Shown here one piece after another: positions 36,515 to 48,650 of a stretch of DNA of 64,000 nucleotides; the stretch's first letter is position 1, and each line of letters begins with the position of its first letter. Origin of the DNA: Megachile rotundata (taxonomy: Eukaryota > Arthropoda > Insecta > Hymenoptera > Megachilidae). The notes under the pieces were generated by a model. The model worked only from the letters and a program-made list of their open reading frames with translations. It did not search any database and was not told the origin of the DNA. Where the stretch lies: NCBI RefSeq assembly GCF_050947335.1, contig NC_134997.1:5456001-5520000 (forward strand), in the 5' to 3' direction. Made by a program: the position numbers and the translations under genes.

Positions 36515-36785
36515 ATTTGGCGCCAAATGGAGTATAATCAACACAAAGTATATGCTCTACATTTATCTAGTTTAAAAATACCATATGAGCATTGTAAACT
36601 ATTAATGTCTTTATAAAATATTAGAACATTATAGTAAAGATATTAACTTAATATTAATATATTATTGATTAAAATTAATTTAATATTAATACTCAAATAT
36701 GGCGCCAAATGGTGATAATGAATACAAAGTTTATATTTTGAAACACAAGTTTAAAAATCCAATATTAAGTATTGCAAAGTATTAA
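36515..36785. repeat. Direct repeat containing TTTGGCGCCAAA
   Basis: Two diverged copies about 172 bases apart. Each starts with ATTTGGCGCCAAATGG or ATATGGCGCCAAATGG and continues through AACACAAAGTATATGC-like and AGTTTAAAAAT-like strings to ATTAATGTCTT. A third isolated TTTGGCGCCAAATT lies at 37055. The core TTTGGCGCCAAA is a perfect palindrome resembling an E2F-type site (inference only). Confidence 0.65.
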
Positions 36786-37489
36786 TATCTTCATAACAAC
36801 AAAATATTCGATCTGTATAATAAAAATATGAATACTTTACAATTCTTATATTAAATTTTTTAGCTAATCAAATATCAGAACATTTGTATTCATTATCCCA
36901 CATTTAATGCCAAATTTATATTTCAGTATAAAATTAATATTAATATTAATAATATTGAAAATGTAATTTAATTCTGACTTTAATCTAACCTCACTCAGAA
37001 AGTAAATCAACAAAGTTAATAGTAATATAATATAACCTAACTCAATGCTGAATTTTGGCGCCAAATTGGAAACACTAAACCACAGCGGAAATGTGGTAAA
37101 AAATATATTTTCTAGAGAAATAAATACAATCACAGTTTTTTGTTTCCTCCCAGAATCTACAACATAGGATTCTTGTCCGTAGTGATTCAACAGATGTGTA
37201 ACATCAAGGTTATCAGGTTTCTCAAAACTGATACAATACTTACAGAAGCTTCCAAACTCAAACAAACATCATAGGAATCCAATAGCGCATACGGATTAAA
37301 TTTCCCAAAAACCTACCGTGTAAAATATCACATAACTATGAAGTATTATCAAAAAACTACAACGTTCTTGTATCAAATATTATTCTGTTCTTTTATTATA
37401 ACAAAACTTTCGTTAAACAAATGAACTTACTACTATTATTTATTGTACTTTACAAAATGTAGTTTAATCCTTTAAATGTCCAAAATAAA
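36786..37489. other. AT-rich intronic DNA
   Basis: A 133-codon minus-strand frame (36864-37265) opens at TTG, is Ile/Asn/Phe-rich and lacks domain features. Considered noncoding. Confidence 0.35.
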
Positions 37490-37940
37490 TTTTTCTTCAA
37501 ATACCAAAATTTGAAAATCGACAGTCGTTTTAATAAATTCAAAAATGTTCAAATATTCAAATTACTAATTTTTTAAGTTTCAAGAATTGCAGAGTTCCAA
37601 ATTTCAAATTTTTAATTTTACACACTTCTATATCACCAAATTTCAAAATTGTTATATTAATAAATTTCCTATTCCACAAATTAGTATTTTAACAAATTTC
37701 CTATTCCACAAATTAGTATATTAACAAATTTCCTATTCCACAAATTAGTATATTAACAAATTTCCTATTCCACAAATTAGTATATTAACAAATTTCCTAT
37801 TTCACAAATTAGTACATTACCAAATTTCCAAATCCCTAAATTACCTTAACAAATTTCAAAATCCCCAAATTTCTACACCACCAAACATCTAGTTCACCAC
37901 ACTTCCAAATTTTTAAAAATCCTTCACGGTAACAAAAAAA
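37490..37940. repeat. AAATTTC minisatellite with a 32-bp core
   Basis: Degenerate units enclose about five near-identical copies of a 32-base unit (CACAAATTAGTATATTAACA plus AATTTCCTATTC) at about 37650-37830. Confidence 0.9.
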
Positions 37941-38082
37941 AAAAAATTCACTCACGTTAATCACATAAATTAACCAAAACACGAACACCAAGCACTAAAC
38001 CACCGTATCAGGAGTACTGATCTCCAAACACTTTCACAGCACCTCATCAAATCCGTCACCAGCGATCAACTGTAGGACTCAC

Positions 38083-38506
38083 CGTGCTTGAATGTTCTAC
38101 AAGCGTGCGACAATTCCGGCCAGCTCGAGATAAACTTTTGACAACCTTTCGGCTTCGCGTCCGTCGGTTGTCTCAGTTTTCTCAACAACGGCGTCGTCAG
38201 CTCATTCAGTTTGGTGGCACGCGTCGGATTGTCGGTCATCGCCCGCGAGAAAGAACGCATAGAATCAGCCTGCAGGAACCGATGCCTTGTAACTAGTCCC
38301 CGGTGTAGAGGTTGACTAATGACGAGGTGAACACACCGGGTAAAAAGAAGGCAGGCGAAAGCCAGCCCCAACGGAAGAGGAACACGAAGAGAAGAGAGAG
38401 AAACAGTGACCGGTTTTATTGTGGAGCCGACAGCACCGGCCACGCCGACGGCCCTCCCTCCCGTGTTTCTCTTTTGCTTTCGATTATTTACCGGCCGCGG
38501 ATACAT
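38083..38506 (-). CDS. Candidate alternative first exon of I(h)/HCN
   Basis: A GC-rich block lying inside the 16.4 kb I(h) intron. On the minus strand an ATG-initiated frame opens at 38506 and stays open to a strong donor, CACG|GTGAGTCC, at 38083/38082. The split codon has phase 1, exactly as required to join the 32952 exon, giving ...RTFKH-G-NEMNYK. Two further in-frame ATGs lie at 38260 and 38239. The latter has G at -3 (GGGCGATGACC) and would give a short N-terminus of about 50 residues that begins MTDNPTRATK and is rich in basic residues. The first part of the frame (MYPRPVNNRK onward) may be 5' UTR instead. No acceptor is needed if this is a first exon. What is seen is an open frame, GC content, donor and phase; an alternative promoter and a short channel isoform are inference. 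I do not recognise the peptide from any HCN protein. It could be an unrelated GC-rich regulatory block with a chance donor. Confidence 0.5.
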
Positions 38507-38900
38507 GCAAATAACCGCGACAATCTACCACTGTCAACCTTGACCTTCCCTCCAGTACGACCGAATTATCGCGCGCGATATTTCGCATGGCGACCACCAC
38601 CGATATCGGCGTGCACTGCTTCGATTATACTTCGCAATACCACCGATTTGCGCCGCGTTTACAGCGTTGACAGTTAATATTTCCGGAAGTAATTAGAAGT
38701 AGTGTTAGGTATTCGGATTAAGTCAACTTTTCCGACGAGAGTGAAAAGTACAAGATATGTAAATTGTCATAGCGTGCTATTTTAGGCGAAGAAACCCCTA
38801 AGATTGGAAAGTAGCGTATCGGCTATCTTCGGATGCGTTCGGTTCTTATCGGCTAAATCAGCGTCAGGAGCGCCAGTACGGGCTATTTATGCGTGAACTG
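38507..38900 (-). promoter_or_regulatory. Possible internal I(h) promoter region
   Basis: CpG-containing, GC-richer unique DNA immediately upstream (minus strand) of the candidate alternative first exon, including CGCGCGCGATA and several CG-rich stretches at 38568-38660. No convincing TATA box or initiator was found. Its promoter role is inferred only from position next to the exon ending at 38083. Confidence 0.25.
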
Positions 38901-40074
38901 TGTAAGAGACAAGTGAGAATATTTATTGACACGTGCATTGAGTGAAATTTATAGCTTACCAAGTGTTTAAAACTATTTTTATCGTGAATATTGATAAGTA
39001 TGAATTTATTTAAAAAAAAAACTATATTGATTGTTAAGATTGTTATGAGTCGTTTATTTTGAAAGTAGGACGAGTCCATCTTTGAGAAAAATGAAGATAC
39101 TGACAATAGATAAAATTTAGTGTGATATTTTTATCTGTAAGAAATCTGTGGTGAAAATAATTATGTTGCTGAATGCGGTATTTAATGCAGGAAGACAGTA
39201 ATTTATAATTTTTATAATTTTAGTAATTTATCATTTTTATTTCTTTGGGTTTGAAAATATGAAGTGTGGTGTGCCTAAAAATAGCCTGCTAAGTACTTTT
39301 TCAATTGTAATTAGTAATAGTAATATTTTAATATAATAATAAGCTAATAATGTAAAACTTAAAAAAGGAAGTTATAATAAAGTGAAATATTGCTATTATA
39401 ATGTACGTTTTAACGTTAATGAAGTATAATAAAAATTGTAATATTATATATTATAATAACAATTTATATTTGTAAAAAATTTAAACGATATCAAAGTACG
39501 AATATGTTGCAAATGAAATTTTCTATTTAGCTCATTTCATCAGGGTTTTCTATGTGACTAATTTTATTGTATGCACATCTTTATATTTTTTCCCCTAGCA
39601 TAATATAGCTATTATTCATAGCCGTTGAATCACACTCAATATATTCGAATATATACAAAATCAATTGCAATTTATCATCGATTGATGATATTCAAATATA
39701 TTCAGAAACGAACAATGCTATTACCTTGAAGTCACCTCTGACTCTCAAACTTAAAATCAAATGTATAGTTTATGTCATAGTGCAAAAAACTTTTATGTAT
39801 AAATACATCGAAGATCTTGAACGCCCCAAAAAAATGACCTTGGCACAAAAATGTTCTTTATAACATTCTCTTCCTTTCATCTCATTTAAATTGCGTATTA
39901 AATATATGTCTTATTATCACCCTTGATGCAGATATTTAGATCGTTATAAGGAACCACTGTGTACTGTATATGTATTGTGTTTGGTATTATTTTTTTTATA
40001 ATTTTTAAATAAAGTATATATGACAGCATATTTATATAGTATTATTTTCTTATATTTTGACGTTAATATACATT
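38901..40074. other. AT-rich intronic DNA
   Basis: Low-GC sequence with no gene or recognisable repeat family. Confidence 0.35.
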
Positions 40075-40700
40075 AATATTGATTAGAAAATTTGAAAGAT
40101 TTGGAAAATTGTGTACTTGAGATTTTGTAAATTTGAGAATTTGGGGATTTGAAAATTTGGAGATTCGAGAATTTGGAAATTTGAGTATTTTGAATTTTGA
40201 TAATTTGGCAATTTGCGAATTTACAAATTTGAGCATTTGGAAATTTGAGAATTTGGAAATGTGGAAACTTGAGAATTTGGGACTTTAAGAATTTGGAAAA
40301 CTGAGAATTTGGAAATTTGAGATTTGGGGACATTGAGAATATGGAAATTTGAGAATCTGGAAAGCTAAGAATTTGGAAATTTGAGAATTTGTGACTGAGA
40401 ATTTCCACATTTGAGTATTTGGAAATTTAGAAATTTGGAAATTTGAAAATTAGAGAACTGGTAAACTTGAAATTTTGGAGATTTGAAAATTAGAAGTTTT
40501 ACAAATTAGAAAATTAGAAAGATTGAAGAAATTAGAAAAATTAGAAAAATTGATAAAATCAGAAAAATGAGAAAATTTAGATAATTAGAAAATTAGAAAA
40601 ATTAGGAAACATTTGAAAATTTGGACGACTGAAAATTTCCTCTGTAAATAATTAAAAACTTAAAAATTTTAAAAGTTAAGAAATTAAAAAATTCAGAAAT
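40075..40700. repeat. Degenerate GAATTTGGAAATTTGA minisatellite
   Basis: Units of 8 bases (GAATTTGG, AAATTTGA) in the orientation opposite to the block at 1-1195; degenerates into AGAAAATTAGAAAAATT after 40490. The 111-codon minus-strand frame is its translation. Confidence 0.85.
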
Positions 40701-41579
40701 GTGTTTTGTAATAAATCAAGTTGAACATAGTCAAAGTATTCACACCCAGGTCTCTAATATTACAAACTCTCGGCTACTGTTTTAAAAATCGAATATTGGT
40801 ACAATTAATTCGTCGATAAACAAAGTATCATGTGCAAGAAGGAATCGACAAAGATACGTCTCGTTTACTACGCTCGAACACTATTCTTTTCCTGCGTAAC
40901 ATTTAATTAACCCAAGCTTTAATAATCTCTAGTTACGTATATTCATTGTTGCGTTTGATACACAGACGATAACCGAATGATTCACGTTCTTTATTCGAGA
41001 TTTACGTTCCTCTTTGACGGCGAAAAATGCTGAGAACGTTTGTTAGTTAAAACAGGACCGTGCTACGTATATCTAAGAATTGATTACAGAAATCTGTTTA
41101 CGTCGATAAATAAACAATTTCCCACGATTTTCTCGGAAAAATGTTAAATATTTCTTCGCGTTAAATACACATTTTCCTCTTTCGAGTTTTTTCTTTACAT
41201 TCAGCAAAAATGAGTAATTCATTTTATTAACGAGGAAAATACGCATGTAAAATACTAAAAATAAGTTAGAGTAGATAATACAAATATAATTATCCTAGAT
41301 GCATATTTGGAATAAAACAAAAGATCAAATATTTAAAAAAATAATTTTCAAAATATTTTCTATAATTTAAAATAAAAAATTTGAAGGTCTTTTCTTGAAA
41401 TAGTATTTACAATATTTAATCAAAGAATAGGTATAAAAGATAATACTGAGAAAGAAGCAATGTTTTATACCTGCCATTCATCTGTAATTTATCTGTAACT
41501 TATTTACAAGAAATACTTTGTTATTTATTTATAATTTGTAATAAATATTGGTAAATATTTTATTCCTTTCTATAACACA
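40701..41579. other. Unique intronic DNA
   Basis: Balanced composition at about 40840-41100, AT-rich afterwards. No gene recognised. Confidence 0.35.
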
Positions 41580-42353
41580 TTCATTCATATTTTCTTATAA
41601 TAAATAGTCCCTCATTTCTTTATAAGTTAATTGTAATACTCGTTTCTGTATAATCTTCAAATATATTTTACAGAGTAATCATTTTAATACCTTCTTTCTC
41701 TAATTTTTCAATGTCGTAAAATTGATGTAAATACTTGAAAAGACACTATTAATAATATACAAAAAATTTACGAGAAATAGATTTCTAATGATTAGAGATT
41801 GACAGGAAATTATATTCGCATAATTTAAATTTTCCGCGCGCCAAATTGACAGAAAATTTGTAAATTTGTAAATTTAATAATTTAGAAGTTTGAAAATTTA
41901 TCAATTTTGCTATTGGAAAATGTAAAAATTTAATATTCATTAAGTTGTATATCCTAAATTTTAAGAGTATGAATCAAAATTTTGAAAAGATTAATTTGCA
42001 ATCACAAAAAGCTTATCTCAATGAATTGATTATAACACCACAAGTAGATAATATAATAAATAATAATATTTGAAGTAGAACAAAATACGTTCATCCATAT
42101 TTTCTTGTAATAAATAGTTCCTCCTTTTATTATAAGTTACTTGTAACACTTGTTTCTGTATATTCTTCAAATATATTTTGTAGAGTAATTTTAGTATGCA
42201 TATACCTATTTTCACCTTCTTAATATTGTACAATTGTTGCATATACTTCGAAAGGCAATATTAATAACATACAGAAAATTGACGATAAATAGATTTCTAA
42301 TAACTAGAAGTTGCCACGAAATTAAATTTGTTCGATTTAAATTTCCTGCGTGT
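41580..42353. repeat. Segmental direct duplication, offset about 508 bp
   Basis: 41580-41845 and 42089-42353 are diverged copies. Both run through ATATTTTCTT(A/G)TAATAAATAG, TTCAAATATATTTT, TATTAATAA(T/C)ATACA, ATAGATTTCTAAT and a final TTTAAATTTTCCGCGCG / TTTAAATTTCCTGCGTG. The region between them is unique to the first unit. Confidence 0.8.
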
Positions 42354-42945
42354 CCGTAGCCATACCTAACCTAACCAGTGAAAGGAACAGTTTGCGGAAT
42401 ATTAAAAATGCACGGACTGTCGCCTTTTATTGCACCTCCTGGTTATGTCAGATTTCGTTTAATCGTGTCTCGTTTGAATAACAGGAAAATGTTGCGGACA
42501 GGTTCATAATCTCCGTTGATGGAACATTTATCGAAATCGTGAGTAAAACAAATCATTTTTTAATGGCAGTAAATTCAACCGTGCAAACGAGTAATGTTAA
42601 TCGTCTCTTATGAAACAAATGTCCGCGAAAAAAAAATTCGATGATTCACGTGATTTTTATTCGCTGACGTTTTCGCGTTTAAAAATTGTCATATTCAATG
42701 GAACATTATCATAGCTGTTCACAGATACACGTTTTAATGATTTAATTGACTGCCGTGATCGTTCCACTGATTTGCGTATGTAACCAAGGAAAATCATTGG
42801 TTCGCACATTATGCAGCCTCTAATAACACTAATCGCGTCAAATGTTCATTTCAATGTATAATCGGTTTAAAAGTTTGTTTTGCTGCTAATCAGTTGTAAA
42901 ATGCGGAAGGTTAAGTTTTCCATAGTATGATGGTATTGGTAATAT
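42354..42945. other. Unique intronic DNA
   Basis: Includes a short CCTAACCTAACC string at 42365, too short to be meaningful as telomeric sequence. No gene. Confidence 0.3.
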
Positions 42946-43611
42946 TACTTTGTTACTATAAATAGTGATGGTATTTTATTAGTAAATAGTAATAGTATCT
43001 TATGAATAGGAATAATAGTAATTTTTGTATTATTATTATTTAATGATAGTGCATTATGCTGTATTAATAATATTATACTTAATGATAGTATGTTATGATA
43101 ATATACTATTATAAAGTTATAATATTACTATACCACAACTCTGGTAGTGTTTACTACTGATGTGAACAATAGTAATAACACTTATTACTGAATTTCACTG
43201 CTTAAAAATTAAATTATTTAACTTTGTGAATACTATTACTAGTAACAGTATTAATAGTGATATTTGCTATTGCTGATAAGTAATGATATAGTACAATTAA
43301 TAATAATAATAATAATAGAAATTTGATATTACTACAGCTATTAAAAATATTATAACTATCAGATTATGATATTGCTATTATTATTAGATATTTAGTATTA
43401 TTAATAATGGTAATGTAATCATTATTATTATTAATAATAATAATGTAATCAATAGTTAAAATTACTACAGTGTGTTAGTAATTGATATTATTATTAAAAG
43501 CAATTAATTATTTATATTACCACAGTTAACAGTAATATTTCTATGTTGTTACTGTACCAGTACTTGATATTACTAGTAATAATATTAGCGGAAATGGAAA
43601 TTAATAATAGC
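42946..43611. repeat. TAATATTA-rich low-complexity DNA, left part
   Basis: Imperfect TAATAT, TAATAG and TATTAT triplet-like repetition. No gene. Confidence 0.6.
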
Positions 43612-43855
43612 CCATTTCATGCTTGTTCACGATCACGCTCAGCCGTCAGGCTCGAAGCTGTCACTATCGTGTCCGGGCGCGCGCTATTCTCGCGCTCTGA
43701 TTGGTCAGTGTTTTTCGTTAATAACTCAAAAACTAAGCTTCAGTCAACATTTCGGTAAAGGAAAAAGTTGTTCAGTATCATCTCAGCTACCACCCCTTGA
43801 AATTATGCCCACCAGTAGCCGAACACCTTGTTGTATAGTGATTCTAAATATTTAG
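43612..43855. other. GC-rich island in AT microsatellite, possible transposon fragment
   Basis: About 240 bases of balanced to GC-rich sequence (TCCGGGCGCGCGCTATTCTC, CTCTGATTGGTCAGTG, CTACCACCCCTTGAAATT) start and end abruptly inside very AT-rich DNA. The sharp edges suggest an inserted fragment. I see no terminal repeats and no protein motif, and the two overlapping frames are not convincing. Confidence 0.4.
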
Positions 43856-44300
43856 GATTATTAACATTTATAATACTAACGGTTTAGTATTAGTACTATG
43901 TAATAATAGTATTTAGGATTAGTTTATTGTTAATAATTAATAGTTTCTATATTATTAAAATTAATGCTATTACTATACTGCTATTGTACTGTTTTCTAGT
44001 ACTAACAACAATTAATAATATTAATATTAATTTATCATTCACAAACGTCAATAATTATTATTAATAATATTATTAGTAACGTTACAATATTTCCTATTAC
44101 CACCAGCATATTTATTATCAAAATCTAAGCATGATAAATAATGTCATTCAGTTACTGAAGTAATTATGATTACTGCTATTAAATTTTTATTGTTACTAAA
44201 TTATTTATTGTTACTAAATTTCCTGCTACCATAAGGACACGTATTTCACAATTCCATATACAGTAAATTATGTTATTAAACTACCGCAGTCGACATACGG
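43856..44300. repeat. TAATATTA-rich low-complexity DNA, right part
   Basis: Continuation of the low-complexity block on the far side of the GC-rich island. Confidence 0.55.
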
Positions 44301-45045
44301 AAATCTCTCAGAGAAAATATATTCCAAAAATACATAATTAGAGAATAAATTAATGCAGGTATCTACCAAGAATGCAAAAAAAACTGTTGAATAAATATAT
44401 ACAATGATTACACTCCAAAACAGGAAATGATGGAGTACAATGTTAGGTGTTGATTATCATCGAAAGAACTTTACTTCTTTGCGCTGTAACTAGCTGTCAC
44501 GTGCTCGTAAACACGTGGACTGAATGGCAAGCCACGTCTGATTACTTTTCAATATTGCGACGACCGATAATGGGCTCGTTACGAGTATTTGTCGGCGGAT
44601 AAACGAGCTCCATCGCGTTGCTCTATATTTTCACGCGAACGCGTGCGCTACATTCAAATCCCTTTGTTTGCATTTTCACGCCGAAATACTCAAATTATAG
44701 TTTGTATAAAAAGTATTTATTAAATTGTAGTAAACAATGTTTCTAATTATTTATTTAATTGGAATGATCAACGTTTCTAATCATTTCTTACGTTAGAGAT
44801 CAATAATTATTGATAATAGTAACTGTCAAAGACAGCTTGTAGCTAAAATTATTGTAGGGTGCTGTCCAAAAAATGTTCAGCTTTTATTGCAAAATTGTAT
44901 AAAAGAAAATAATTATGTATAAAAAGAAAATTCATTCAGGAACTTGAGAAAATCTTAAAAGAACAGGGGAAAATATTTTATACTATGTTCCTTCAAAAGC
45001 TAGTTAATATTAACGAAGAAATCGGGTGCAGTTCGACAGTGCCTA
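44301..45045. other. Unique intronic DNA
   Basis: A GC-richer patch at about 44460-44680. No gene recognised. Confidence 0.3.
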
Positions 45046-46590
45046 TATGCAACATACCAATGATAGTAGTGGCAGTAGCAATAGTAGCAATATCAGCAAC
45101 AGTAATAGTAACAGTAATAATAATAGTAGCAGGAGTAGTAATAGTAGTTGTAATAGTAATAATAATAGCAATAGCTATAAAAACAATAACAGCAATAATA
45201 GTCACATTAGTAATAGTAATAGCTGGAGCAATAATAACAGTAATAGTAATAGCAATAACAACAGAAGCAATACTATTAATGATAACAATAACAATAGCAA
45301 TAACAAGTAATATCAATGACGATAACAATGACATAAGCAATTAAATACAATAACGTTAGCAGTAGTAATTGTAAAAGCAATACTAAGAGTAATAATACTA
45401 CTAGTAATAAGTAATAATAATAGCAACAGCTATAGCAACAACTATAGCAATAAAAACAGTGACAACAATACTAATAATAATGATAGCAATTACAATAACA
45501 ATAACCATGGCAATAACATAAGCAGTAACGACAGCAACAGTAATAGTAGAAGAAACTCTGAAGTCTAAAAGTAGTAACACTAATACTAATAATAATAGCA
45601 ACAGTTGCAGCAACAGCTATAGTAACAAATGTAGCAATAGCAATAGCAATAGCAATAGCAATAAGCAATAGTAATAATAATAACTATAGTAGCAGTAGTA
45701 AAGGCAATAAAAATAATAATGGCAATAACAATAACAATAGCAATAATGTAAACAATAACGATAGCAATAGTAATAGTAAAAGCAATACTAAGAGTAATAA
45801 TACTAATAGTAATAGTAATAATAATAGCAACAGCAATAGCAATAGCAATAGTAACAGCACTAACAACATAACAGTACTGCAACGTAATATCCAATATACA
45901 AAACCTAGAACACTAAATAATAACAATGTTGTTGTTACTAGTAGTAGTAATAGTAGTAGTACCAGTAATAAGGAAAATAGTAATAATAGCCGTTATAGTG
46001 GTAATAGTAACAGTAGCAGCAGCAATTGCAATAAAAATAGTAATAGCGGCAGAAATAATAGAACAATAGTAACAGTAGTAATAATAGTAGCAATAATAGT
46101 AATAATGGTAGTATTGATAGTAGTAATAGTAACAATAGTGACAAATAATAGTAATAGTAGTAATAGTAGCAGTAATAGTAACAGTAGTAGCAGGAGTTGC
46201 AATAAAAATAGTAATAGTGGCAGTAATAGAAATAATAGAACAATAGTAATAGTAGTAATAATAATAGCAATAATAGTAGTAATGGTAGTATTAATAGTAG
46301 TAATAGTAACAATAGTGACAAATAATAGTAATAGTAGTAATAGTAGCAGTAATAGTAACAGTAGTAGCAGGAGTTGCAGCAATAGTAATAGTAGTAATAG
46401 TAGTAGCAATAATAGTAGTAATGATAGCAGTAATAGCAGTAATAGTAGTAGTAATAGTAATAATAGTGACAAGTAGTAGTAACAGTAACAGTAACAGCAG
46501 CAGTTGCAGTAATAGTAGTAGTAGCGATAGTAGTAGTAATAATAGTAGCAATAGTAGCAGTAACACTAGTAATAGTAATAATAATTTAAC
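45046..46590. repeat. Long AGT/AAT triplet microsatellite
   Basis: About 1.5 kb of (TAGTAA)n, (TAGCAA)n and (TAACAG)n variants. At 46020-46380 a ~177-bp higher-order duplication is superimposed: AATGGTAGTATT occurs at 46104 and 46281, followed in both by AATAGTAACAATAGTGACAA, and GCAATAAAAATAGTAATAG occurs in two copies. All long frames here (poly-Ser/Asn, poly-Leu, Ile/Thr/Val) are translations of the microsatellite in different frames. Confidence 0.95.
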
Positions 46591-47944
46591 GACAATGCAA
46601 CCTAATACCTCAAATCCTACCACCAAAATTATTTTTTACAACATCCCCAAATCGCTAATACCATAAACTCTCCTTATATCACCATTCACAACTAATAAAA
46701 GCTAACTATATAGCAACTATTGATTAAAACTCTATGGAAACAAAGATAGAAGTTGAAACTGGAAGACCGTTCAAGTTCAATGTTATGTTCGCCTTATTAC
46801 CTCATCGTCCAACATCTACCAACAGCATATAATTGAACTATTCTCTACCTTAATTCTTTTAATTTCACTGATGTAATCACCTAGAGAACACAGCGGAACA
46901 GACGTGGCAAAAAAAGGAAAAGGTTAAACTACATCGATGACACATCACAAAAGATACTTGGCAATAATTCGTGGCGTGTTTGGATCCACACGTGTGGGTG
47001 TAATTCTGTGTTACACTAAACGAGCTTGATACGTAAGTGGACGAAACGTGGGTGTAATAATACGGGCCATTAATGCAATTACCTTTACCTTTTGCTTGTC
47101 TACATTTCTTGTGAATTCTTCACACCTCCTATCCATTAATAGATCTCATGTCCGAAACAGTTTCAAGAATAATTCAAAAAATAAATAAAATGTGTACACA
47201 CAGATTTTATGCCCGTCGATATTACAGATTTTATATCTCCCGGATATTTGCATAAAAACAGATTAAAATCGACGGTACAGAAACATAAATATAACAAATT
47301 CTGGGCGGAAAAAAGCTTGGCCGAAGAGCAAATATTTATTGCCAGCAGAGTGTGCTATTCTTCCCGATTTATATTCAAAATTGGGAAACTAGGATGTAAC
47401 AGTATAAATAAAAACGTATGGAAATTCGAGCGAATAACCGGTTCTGGTCAAACACGGGCTACACACGTTTTGCTCAACTTTTATTCGCAGTTTAAAAAGA
47501 GGACAGAAAGAGATTAAAAGCAGTAACGGAACGAGCATTAAGCTAATTGACGCGAAGCTTGCTCATACCGCTATTAAATCACTTTTTGTGAATGGCGCAA
47601 CAGTCTGACAAATGTTTCCAGCTTTTCCGAGCGGACACGTCGCAAATCTCGCGTGAAAATGTGAACGGTATCTGTCGCAAGCTGTGCAATTAAATTTCCG
47701 GGGAAGATTCAAATTGTAACTCAATGCCCGCCGACGAAACTGGAGGAGTATGTTTCACTGGAACCACTCTAAACTTCTCATCAAAATATTGAAGCTGTCT
47801 TCTGCGAAATATGATCAACGCACTGACCGATTTGGGTAATGTTCTGAGTATGGTATCAAAATCAGATATGTGGAATAGCGGTTATGTTTCTTATTTTTAT
47901 GGATGATACTTTTTGTGGATGAAATTGTTGTCAAGTAAAATCTT
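46591..47944. other. Unique, partly GC-richer intronic DNA
   Basis: Balanced composition at about 46900-47780. An ATG-started plus-strand frame of 102 codons (47209-47517) has no recognised domain. Considered noncoding, although it is one of the cleaner frames. Confidence 0.35.
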
Positions 47945-48650
47945 CTACTTGTTTAAAATTTTCAAATTTGCAAATTTCTAATTTCCAAGTTTCCAATTTT
48001 TCAATTTTTCAAATTTTCAAATTTTCAAATTTTCAAATTTCTAATTTCCAAGTTTCCAATTTTTCAATTTTTCAAATTTTCAAATTTTCAAATTTTCAAA
48101 TTTTCAAATTTTCAAATTTTCAAATTTTCAAATTTCTAATTTCCAAGTTTCCAATTTTTCAATTTTTCAATTTTTCAATTTTTCAATTTTTTAAGCTTCC
48201 AATTTTTCAAATTTCCAAATTTCTAGATTTACCGATTTTCGAATCTCCAAATCTTAAAGTTCTTAATTTGCCAAATTTCCAAATTTTCAAATTCTCTAAT
48301 TCTCAAATTTTCAAAGTCTCCAAATGTAGAGATATACTCAAAATATATCTTCCAAATTGTAGATCCTCAAATTCTTAAATTTCCATATTACTAAATTTTC
48401 AAATTCCTATGCCCCAAAGTCCTATGTCATCAAAGCCCTAAATCTTCAAATTTGTAAATCCCAAAATTTCTAGATTCATATATTTCAATTTTCCGAGATT
48501 CCTAAATTTCTAAACTCCCAAATCCCTAAATTCACAAATTTTTAAATCCTTGAAGTACCTATATTTCCAAATTCCTATACTCCAAATTTCTTGGTTCATA
48601 AATATCATGTCTCTAAATCTGTAGCAGATCTCTAAATACTCATTTCTCCA
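47945..48650. repeat. AAATTTTC octamer array
   Basis: Near-perfect (AAATTTTC)n, period 8, at 48000-48135. A longer segment, AAATTTCTAATTTCCAAGTT plus TCCAATTTTTC, is repeated three times (about 47970, 48035 and 48130). Diverges into AAATTCCTA-type units to the right. Confidence 0.92.

Noticed and set aside
36864..37265. A 133-codon minus-strand frame with a hydrophobic stretch
   Set aside because: Starts at TTG; composition is explained by AT-rich DNA and no splice sites or motifs support it.
42365..42376. CCTAACCTAACC as interstitial telomeric (TTAGG) repeat
   Set aside because: Only two units; expected by chance in a window this size, and similar strings occur at 21138 and 56939.
45026..46626. 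Multiple poly-Leu, poly-Ser/Asn and Ile/Thr/Val frames
   Set aside because: Translations of the triplet microsatellite in different frames.
47209..47517. A 102-codon ATG-started frame
   Set aside because: No domain, no promoter or splice evidence, and length is possible by chance in a balanced-composition stretch.
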